A stretch of 47,843 nt of DNA from Nitrospira sp. CR1.1 (GTDB lineage Bacteria; Nitrospirota; Nitrospiria; Nitrospirales; Nitrospiraceae), in the NCBI GenBank assembly GCA_014055465.1, contig WIAF01000017.1, positions 1 to 47,843 on the forward strand. Direction: 5' to 3'. A model generated the notes under the pieces. It worked only from the letters and a program-made list of their open reading frames with translations, was not told the origin of the DNA and did no database searches. Below, piece after piece: positions 41,985-47,843 of this stretch (positions within the stretch are counted from its first letter, which is position 1; each line of letters starts with the position of its first letter). The translations under genes were made by a program, and so were the position numbers.

Positions 41985-42931
41985 CCGACCACCGTCGCCA
42001 TCGCCGAGAGTCCGTTCAAGGAGCCCGTCTGGTTGTTGAGATGGGCCGGAATCCTGTCCCATCCCAGTGGCACGATCTCGATCTGCCATCCACCCCGAGG
42101 GCCAGGCACCGTCACCGTCGCCTCGCCTCCGAGCAGCTGCGTGATCGAGGCTGTCGACTGAGTGCCGATCAGGTACAGGGGAAACGAGGACTCACCCGAT
42201 TCAAGGACAGTCGTTGCCTGATCCGCCATGTACTGCAAAGTTCCGATCAGTTCGCGCCGAAGATCCTGCGTCCCACCGGTCATCGCCTTCGTGCGGAGAC
42301 ACACGGGTTGCCCCTGATCGAACAGCAGCAGCATGAACTCGTCCCCTGCCCAGTGCATCACGCACAGCCGTCGAGTTCCCGTCATCAGATGACGATAGAG
42401 GCCGATGAGTTGAAGGTGCGAAAATCCCAGTGAGACAGGGATGAGCCCAGCCCGCCCACAGACGTCCTCATATTGATCCAGAATTGTCTGACGCACTGCC
42501 ACAGCCAGGACCTGGGTGCCTGTCCCGGCGGGGAAGAGCTGCAGCATCACCCGAGCATCGCCAATCGTTAGGTTGAGGTCCTCACGGAACCGCCACTTGA
42601 TCAGGCCTGCTCGTTCTTCGGGATCGTCAGGGAATCGATCGAACGCAAACACCCCCATGTGCATCGCGCGATTGGGCACACTCAGGGCAATCGTCCGCTC
42701 GCTGAGCCCCTCGGTCAACGCGCGCAGCTCCTGCGCGAAGGCGTCCAGATCGGTGATGTGTGGCTCCGTGGCGGACACCTTCAGCACGCCACTGGGCAAC
42801 GCACGCTCCCGCACCTGTTTCACGATCGGCCTACGGAACCAGGGCCGCCGCAGGGCCACCAGACTCAGTGTGGATGCAGACACACTGATGCCGACACGGG
42901 GACGATGGATCGGAAAGAGGGTGAGTCTCAT
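41981..42931 (-). CDS. PilM-like actin-fold protein
   Basis: 316 residues. It begins RPRVGISVSASTLSLVALRR (phosphate-1-like strand of the actin fold) and continues with LSERTIALSVPNRAMHMGVF, then WRFREDLNLTIGDARVML and VLAVAVRQTILDQYEDVCGR. These are landmarks of PilM/MshI/GspL cytoplasmic proteins that link the assembly ATPase to PilN. It starts 4 bp after the ATPase stop. No membrane segment is seen, so it is PilM-type rather than GspL. Confidence 0.72.
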   Translation of the reverse strand: MRLTLFPIHRPRVGISVSASTLSLVALRRPWFRRPIVKQVRERALPSGVLKVSATEPHITDLDAFAQELRALTEGLSERTIALSVPNRAMHMGVFAFDRFPDDPEERAGLIKWRFREDLNLTIGDARVMLQLFPAGTGTQVLAVAVRQTILDQYEDVCGRAGLIPVSLGFSHLQLIGLYRHLMTGTRRLCVMHWAGDEFMLLLFDQGQPVCLRTKAMTGGTQDLRRELIGTLQYMADQATTVLESGESSFPLYLIGTQSTASITQLLGGEATVTVPGPRGGWQIEIVPLGWDRIPAHLNNQTGSLNGLSAMATVVG

Positions 42932-42935
42932 ACCA

Positions 42936-44657
42936 CTACCCCAAGAATGTCATCCGATTGACTTCGCGCATGGTGGTCTCCCCGCGTCGGACCTTCTCCA
43001 CGCCGGCTTGACGCAAATCGGTCATCCCCTGTTCGACCGCCGCGCGCCTGATCTCCGACGGGGGCCGTCGATCTAACATTAGTTCCCTGATTCGATCGGT
43101 GAGGGGCAGGAACTCCGTGATGGCATGGCGACCGCGATACCCCAGCCCATGACAGTCCAGGCACCCTTTGCCTTCATATACCGGACGGTCCCTAAACAGC
43201 TCATAATCAAAGCCCAGTTGTTCACATTGGGCCTGAGACACGGTGTGAGGAGCCTTACAGGATTCACAGATGGTACGGACGAGCCGTTGGGCCATGATGC
43301 AGTTCAGCGAGGAGACGAAGTTATAGGGCTCGATCCCCATATTGACGAACCGGCCGATCACATCAAAGGCATTGTTGGCGTGCACCGTAGAAAACACCAA
43401 GTGTCCCGTCAGGGCCGATTGGATCGCAATTTGCGCCGTCTCGGCATCACGAATCTCCCCCACCATGATTTTGTCAGGGTCGTGACGTAAAATGGACCGC
43501 AATCCCTTCGCGAAGGTGAGCCCCTTCTTCTCATTCACGGGAATTTGCACGACGCCCGCCAACTGATATTCGACCGGATCTTCAATCGTGATGATCTTGT
43601 CTTCCTTCGTGTTCACTTCGTTCAAGGCGGCATAGAGCGTCGTCGTCTTCCCGCTTCCTGTCGGGCCTGTCACCAGCACCATGCCGTAGGAGGCGGTGAT
43701 GGCGCGGCGGAACCGATCCAAATCGTCTTTCTTCAGCCCCAGCGAGTCGAGATGCAGGCCGTTCCGTTTCGCGGCAAATTCTTCTTTGGCGAGAATGCGG
43801 ATAACGACCGATTCCCCGAACGCGCTGGGGATCACGGAAATCCGGAAATCGATCGTGCGCCGATCGAGGCGGAGCTTAAACCGCCCATCTTGCGGAACCC
43901 GACGCTCCGCAATGTCGAGATCCGACATGACTTTGATGCGCGAGACGAGCGGATTGTGGAAGCGGAGATCCAAAGGCTCCATGGCCAGGTACAACACGCC
44001 GTCAATGCGATACTTCACCTCCGTGACGCCATCGGCCGGCTCGAGATGGATATCACTGGCTCGTTTCTGCAACGCGTTCAGGATGATCGTATCGACCAGT
44101 TGGACAATCGGACTCTGGTCCCGCTGGACCTTGTCCACGGAGAGGACTTCTTCACCGTCGTCGTTTTCATGCACCAACAGCGGACGAAACTCATCCTTGA
44201 TTTTGGCGACCACCTGGCTGTTTCGTGTACTCTCACGAAGCGACTCCGCGATGGCCGAACGCGGAGCGACGAGGATCCGGCATGGTCTCCCTACCGCTCG
44301 TTCGATGTGATCGAGTCGCCGCACATCGGTGGGATCCGCCAGAGCCAGGAGGAGTTCGCCCGCTTCTTCTCCCATGGGCACACATTCAAACTGCCGCATG
44401 ACCTCGATCGGCATGAAGGAAAAGGCCTCGAAGTCCACCCGGAACTCGTGGAGTGAATGGTAGGACACCCCACACTGTTCGGCCAGCGCCTCGGCCAATT
44501 GTATGTCCGTGAGGAGACCAGCGCCCACTAACGACACGTGCAGTTGCCGTTCTGGGCCAGACACCTGAGCTGACGCCTCTTGAGCCTGCGCGGCTGTTAG
44601 AGATCCTCGTCGTACCAAGACGTCCAGCAGGGTCGCCTGTCGAACCAGTGTCGGCAT
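42936..44657 (-). CDS. GspE/PilB/MshE-type assembly ATPase
   Basis: 573 residues. An MshEN/T2SSE-N type N-terminal domain (residues 1-150; LLDVLVRRGSLTAAQAQEAS) precedes the motor. GMVLVTGPTGSGKTTTLYAA is the Walker A, EDPVEYQL the Asp box, ILRHDPDKIMVGEIRDAETA the Walker B region, and STVHANNAFDVIGRFVNMGI the His box. A tetracysteine zinc site (CESC...CLDC) follows. These ATPases drive pseudopilus or pilus assembly. It lies 3 bp downstream of the LysM gene, with no GspF/PilC platform gene or retraction ATPase in the window. Confidence 0.88.
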   Translation of the reverse strand: MPTLVRQATLLDVLVRRGSLTAAQAQEASAQVSGPERQLHVSLVGAGLLTDIQLAEALAEQCGVSYHSLHEFRVDFEAFSFMPIEVMRQFECVPMGEEAGELLLALADPTDVRRLDHIERAVGRPCRILVAPRSAIAESLRESTRNSQVVAKIKDEFRPLLVHENDDGEEVLSVDKVQRDQSPIVQLVDTIILNALQKRASDIHLEPADGVTEVKYRIDGVLYLAMEPLDLRFHNPLVSRIKVMSDLDIAERRVPQDGRFKLRLDRRTIDFRISVIPSAFGESVVIRILAKEEFAAKRNGLHLDSLGLKKDDLDRFRRAITASYGMVLVTGPTGSGKTTTLYAALNEVNTKEDKIITIEDPVEYQLAGVVQIPVNEKKGLTFAKGLRSILRHDPDKIMVGEIRDAETAQIAIQSALTGHLVFSTVHANNAFDVIGRFVNMGIEPYNFVSSLNCIMAQRLVRTICESCKAPHTVSQAQCEQLGFDYELFRDRPVYEGKGCLDCHGLGYRGRHAITEFLPLTDRIRELMLDRRPPSEIRRAAVEQGMTDLRQAGVEKVRRGETTMREVNRMTFLG

Positions 44658-44660
44658 CGT

Positions 44661-45464
44661 TTAACGCTCCCGGTCACGAGGTGAAGAACTGGGGGACGGC
44701 ACGAGCAATCCCTGGCCTACGGCAATGACATCGGTGTGCAACTGATTGAGCTGCGCAATCGCCGTGACCGTAGTACGGTAGCGGCGCGCCAGACCTGACA
44801 AGGAATCCCCTGGTTGCACGCGAACTCGAAGCACGTCAGAAGGCAGCGGCATGGCACGGATGGCCACCAAGGAGACGGCTGATGTCGAAGGGGGAGCTTC
44901 ATCTACCTGCGAGGTGAGCACCGGGACTGGCGATGGCGTCACCATTGGTGGCAATGATGCGGGAGTCTGTCTCATCGTCGGCAGCGATGCTTTCCCCGAC
45001 GTGCGTGACGCCTTCTGGCCGATGTCCTGCCGTACGTCTTCGAGTTGTTTGGTGAGCCCCATCAGATCCTCTTTGAGATCTCTGAGTGACTGGTCATGCT
45101 TCGTGGCCATCAATTGGTCCCGTTCCGCCTTGAGGGTTTGCATCTCGGTCTGACGTACCTCCATGGTCTGTCGGATTTCCAACAATCGCTGGTGGCTGTC
45201 CGTGTTCTCTTGCCGGAGTTGAGCGACCAGGGCCCTCAGCTCAACCAATTCTGCTTCTTTCTTCGCGGCGGCAATCCGGGTCGCGGCCATCTCGGCCCGG
45301 AGCGTCGAGAGCTCCGCCTCGCGCTCCCGTGCCACCGCCAGAACCTGCTCCCGTGTGTCCGTCGAGGCAAGACGGTCTTGACGCTGGCTTGCACAACCCA
45401 CCGGCATCACACAAACGGCGATCAGCGTGACGGCAACTGTGAGGATTCGGAAACGACGGTCCAT
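44661..45464 (-). CDS. LysM-domain coiled-coil lipoprotein
   Basis: 267 residues from an ATG 4 bp after the pseudopilin stop. The signal ends in a lipobox-like PVGC (Cys about residue 24). A long coiled coil (about 30-150; EREAELSTLRAEMAATRIAA) follows, then a Pro/Ser linker and a C-terminal LysM domain (VRVQPGDSLSGLARRYRTTV, then IAQLNQLHTDVIAVGQGLLV). It is expected to be anchored in a membrane and bind peptidoglycan, perhaps positioning the secretin in the wall, as FimV-like or TsaP-like LysM proteins do. Confidence 0.8.
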   Translation of the reverse strand: MDRRFRILTVAVTLIAVCVMPVGCASQRQDRLASTDTREQVLAVAREREAELSTLRAEMAATRIAAAKKEAELVELRALVAQLRQENTDSHQRLLEIRQTMEVRQTEMQTLKAERDQLMATKHDQSLRDLKEDLMGLTKQLEDVRQDIGQKASRTSGKASLPTMRQTPASLPPMVTPSPVPVLTSQVDEAPPSTSAVSLVAIRAMPLPSDVLRVRVQPGDSLSGLARRYRTTVTAIAQLNQLHTDVIAVGQGLLVPSPSSSPRDRER

Positions 45465-45468
45465 CCAC

Positions 45469-45852
45469 CTACCATGTGTTATAGGGTGTGCCCTCTGGTC
45501 CGACGAGCGGACTGCCACTGTGGATATCGGCGATCCCGCCACCCTCCCCTTCATCGGCCATCACCTGCCAGGTTTGGTCCGAATGGGTAAACGGATCGAC
45601 GGGAATCCGCTTGAGATACCCCACCTGCACTAATTCGCCCAACGCTGAGGGATAGGTCCCCTTGTCGGCCCGATACTGGTCCAGCACGTCACGCAGGGTG
45701 GCCAGGTCATACTTGAGGGTCCCCTCACGGGCCTTGATGACCGAGCGCTGATAGGCGGGAATCGCCAACGTCGCGAGAATCCCCACAATCGTCACGACCA
45801 TCATCAGTTCAACGAGGGTGAAGCCGCTATTTCCATGTGCATGTGTGCGCAT
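45469..45852 (-). CDS. GspG-like major pseudopilin
   Basis: 127 residues. A short leader ends NSG, followed by FTLVELMMVVTIVGILATLA, the class III signal and hydrophobic helix cleaved by the prepilin peptidase before Phe, with Glu at mature position 5. The globular part reads KYDLATLRDVLDQYRADKGT then YPSALGELVQVGYLKRIPVD, the GspG pattern. The C-terminal segment (GTPYNTW) is also GspG-like. The ATG at 45852 gives a normal leader; a GTG at 45864 overlapping the secretin stop is the alternative. Confidence 0.85.
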   Translation of the reverse strand: MRTHAHGNSGFTLVELMMVVTIVGILATLAIPAYQRSVIKAREGTLKYDLATLRDVLDQYRADKGTYPSALGELVQVGYLKRIPVDPFTHSDQTWQVMADEGEGGGIADIHSGSPLVGPEGTPYNTW

Positions 45853-45860
45853 GATCAACC

Positions 45861-47843
45861 TCACCGCGCACGAATGATGGCGCGGCTGGTACCCGTGACC
45901 TCAGGCCCCCCGGTCGAGGTCTTCCCAGGCAACACCTGGAGCTCCAGAGGAATCTGTCCTGGCGCCTTGGCCTGGAAAAACAGCATGGCGAGCAGCCCTT
46001 CGCCTGCCGGCACGGCACCGTCACGGCGCAGCGTCAGCATGACCTGGCCGTCGGCCGTGCGAGACGCCAGCGCCACCATCCCGGGTGTCACTCGATGGAA
46101 CTCCAAGACCTTGGGATCAAACGTCACGGTGACCGAGGTCTCGCTGATCTGTTCGAGATGCAGCGCCGTCAGATCAACTCGAAACTCTTGCCCGACCGCG
46201 GCGGAGACCTCCAACGGCCGGAGCACTAGCGATCCAGTCGCCCGCGCGACCAGCTCTCCACCTGAGCCAGGGGTCGCAGCCACTGTCGCCTGTCCGTTTG
46301 CCATGACAGGGCCCGATGGTGGAAGTGTTCCCTGCGGCGATCCTGCTCCAACGGTCGCTAACGGATCGGTTGCGGGGGCCCCGCTACTCGGTGGGACAGC
46401 AGGCATACCGGGCCGCGATCCCAACGAACTGGGAGCAGGATGCGGCCGTTGGCTCTGCCCGGGTGACTGCGAGACAGGAATCGCTTGCGGAGCATAGAGC
46501 TGCGAGGTCGCGAAGGTATTCTCCGTCCCAGACCAAAAGGCCTGTGCGGCGGAGGATGGGAGATCCATGTTACGAACCACGCGAGGCGTAATCGTCAACA
46601 CGACCTCCGTCGACACTCGATCATCCTGCTTGGAGGTCAGGATGTCGCCGAGAATCGGAATGTCGCCGATGAAGGGGATGGTGGACTTGGTCTTGCGTTT
46701 TTCGTCCTGAATGAGCCCGGCGAGCACCACCGTTTCGTCATCCTTCAACATCAACACCGTTTCTGCCGTGCGCGTGCCGAATTTAAACTGTTTGATTTCC
46801 GGCGCGGCCTGCAAGGTGACTTGATCGCCCAGCCGCGTCACCTCGACCTTGATCTTCATCATCACTTCGTTCATCAAATTGATGGTCGGTTCGACCGTCA
46901 ATTTGACGCCCACGTCCTTGAACTCAATGGAGGTCACCGTAGAGGTCGTCGGCACGGCACCGGTCGCGGCTTGACCCGGCAACACGTTCGTCGTGGATAA
47001 CAAGATCGGCTGCTTGTCGCCGACGTTGATGGACGCCAACTTGTTGTTCATCACGCGGAGTTTGGGAGAGGCTAGGGTCTGCGCATCGGATTCTTGTTTG
47101 AAAAAGTCCAGGATGACGCTCGCCGGCAAGGTAAACAGATAACTTTGTGGACCAATGGAGGTGAGCTGCTGATACGTAAATTGTGTCGTCGCCGTAGAGA
47201 TCCCACCCGATCCGCCCGTCGGAACGAGTCCTGTCCCGGCTTGTTTGGCGTAGTTCAGTCCGTACTTCAGACTCTTGGTGCGATTGACTTCCAGCACCTC
47301 GACGTCCAACTCCACCTCCGGTTCACGGCGATCGATCGCAAAGAGTAATTTCTCAGCGAGTTGCAGCTTCACCGGTTCCTCACGCACGACGATCGCATTC
47401 ACCTTTTCATCGACATAGATATGCTTGCTCTCGAGCATGGTCCTGAGTAGATTCACCGCGTCTTTCGCCTTGGCGTTATTGAGGTAGTAGGTTCGCATCA
47501 GGAGATCCTGATACTGCGCCTGCTTTTGCTTATTGTTCGGCATGATCAACAGCGTCTCGGGCGCCACGCGCTGGGCAACCATGCCATTGGTATTCAGGAT
47601 GAGGTTCAACGCATCGTCAAACGCCATCTCCTTGAGGAAGATCGTGATCGGTTCGTCCCGCACGTCCTTATCGAAAATCACATTCAGGCCGGCCGTCCGC
47701 GCGACGATTTCGAAGACCTCTTTGAGCTTGGCGTTTTGGAACCGGAGCGAAATGGGCTGACTGGATCCGCCAAACATCTTCGTGGAGCGCTGTTGTGCCG
47801 TGATCTCGGTAATGTGGGTCAGGGCCTGCGTCAGATTCGGATC
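45861..47843 (-). CDS. Secretin (PilQ/GspD/MshL-like) with C-terminal cohesin-type domain, 5' end outside the window
   Basis: About 660 residues are visible; the frame is open to the window edge. An STN domain (ISLRFQNAKLKEVFEIVART) and an N1-type domain (RTYYLNNAKAKDAVNLLRTM; YVDEKVNAIVVREEP) come first. The secretin channel has LASPKLRVMNNKLASINVGD and ETVVLAGLIQDEKRKTKSTI, then PFIGDIPILGDILTSKQDDR and EVVLTITPRVVR, the signature end of secretins. Unusually, a Pro/Ser-rich linker then leads to a cohesin-like beta domain (about the last 120 residues; VTVTFDPKVLEFHRVTPGMV). First visible gene of the operon; the outer-membrane channel. Confidence 0.88.
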   Translation of the reverse strand, partial: DPNLTQALTHITEITAQQRSTKMFGGSSQPISLRFQNAKLKEVFEIVARTAGLNVIFDKDVRDEPITIFLKEMAFDDALNLILNTNGMVAQRVAPETLLIMPNNKQKQAQYQDLLMRTYYLNNAKAKDAVNLLRTMLESKHIYVDEKVNAIVVREEPVKLQLAEKLLFAIDRREPEVELDVEVLEVNRTKSLKYGLNYAKQAGTGLVPTGGSGGISTATTQFTYQQLTSIGPQSYLFTLPASVILDFFKQESDAQTLASPKLRVMNNKLASINVGDKQPILLSTTNVLPGQAATGAVPTTSTVTSIEFKDVGVKLTVEPTINLMNEVMMKIKVEVTRLGDQVTLQAAPEIKQFKFGTRTAETVLMLKDDETVVLAGLIQDEKRKTKSTIPFIGDIPILGDILTSKQDDRVSTEVVLTITPRVVRNMDLPSSAAQAFWSGTENTFATSQLYAPQAIPVSQSPGQSQRPHPAPSSLGSRPGMPAVPPSSGAPATDPLATVGAGSPQGTLPPSGPVMANGQATVAATPGSGGELVARATGSLVLRPLEVSAAVGQEFRVDLTALHLEQISETSVTVTFDPKVLEFHRVTPGMVALASRTADGQVMLTLRRDGAVPAGEGLLAMLFFQAKAPGQIPLELQVLPGKTSTGGPEVTGTSRAIIRAR

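Overview
The window looks like a chromosomal stretch of a GC-rich, environmental, diderm bacterium. The style is Nitrospira-like (Nitrospirota): a secretin with a cohesin-type tail, a PilM/N/O/P-like operon, a giant YD-repeat protein, and many integrative-element genes. That placement is inferred from gene style, not from a marker gene; no rRNA and no complete tRNA is present.

The left two fifths (1-23,300) are accessory DNA built up in layers. At 1-2,620 a decayed IS3-type transposase abuts a beheaded type I methyltransferase gene (hsdM) followed by an intact hsdS. At 2,900-3,265 a small XRE regulator gene is split by a 144-bp MITE with IS21-like ends and a 6-bp target duplication. At 5,375-9,052 lies an integrative element: iteron-like repeats, a RepA-like ATPase, a small helper ORF, an AlpA-like regulator, a zinc-finger protein and a tyrosine integrase whose 3' end runs into a tRNA-Lys(UUU) 3' fragment, i.e. 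an attachment site. Right of that site are several TTCTCA-NN-TGAGAA palindromes and a second mobile module (9,654-19,307). It has a tightly overlapping operon of one unknown protein and three tyrosine-recombinase-related proteins, two of which have lost catalytic residues. A Xis/Int pair, an SSB-like OB-fold protein and a lipoprotein follow.

At 19,356-23,200 is a probable defence or regulation island. An XRE repressor and an ImmA/IrrE metallopeptidase diverge from a short operon of a DUF2188 protein, a multiubiquitin-type ubiquitin-like protein, an E1-like ThiF enzyme with an N-terminal DUF6791-like region that may be E2-like, and a cysteine/histidine-rich DUF6527-like protein. A damaged trypsin-like protease ORF overlaps the end. 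This is a bacterial ubiquitin-like conjugation module without a recognisable JAB deubiquitinase, and its Ubl does not end in GG.

The middle (23,797-39,765, minus strand) is an Rhs polymorphic-toxin locus. One 3,226-residue gene has a Sec signal peptide, many Ig-like domains, an amidotransferase-like insertion, YD repeats, a LamG domain and a variable C-terminal tip. It is followed by its immunity gene and a series of displaced partial rhs copies. Two copies carry their own tip plus immunity gene: a helical tip with a DUF4288 protein, and a Tlde1/DUF2778 peptidoglycan-targeting tip with a membrane-anchored HEAT protein. A third is a tipless remnant. Both tip-bearing copies have one in-frame stop, so the series looks like a silent cassette reservoir.

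The right end (40,030-47,843, minus strand) is a compact type IV pilus / type II secretion / MSHA-like operon: secretin (cut by the window end), pseudopilin, LysM lipoprotein, GspE/PilB-type ATPase, and PilM-, PilN-, PilO- and PilP-like proteins. The Sec-dependent giant Rhs gene lies directly downstream on the same strand, which suggests, but does not prove, that this envelope machine exports or displays it.
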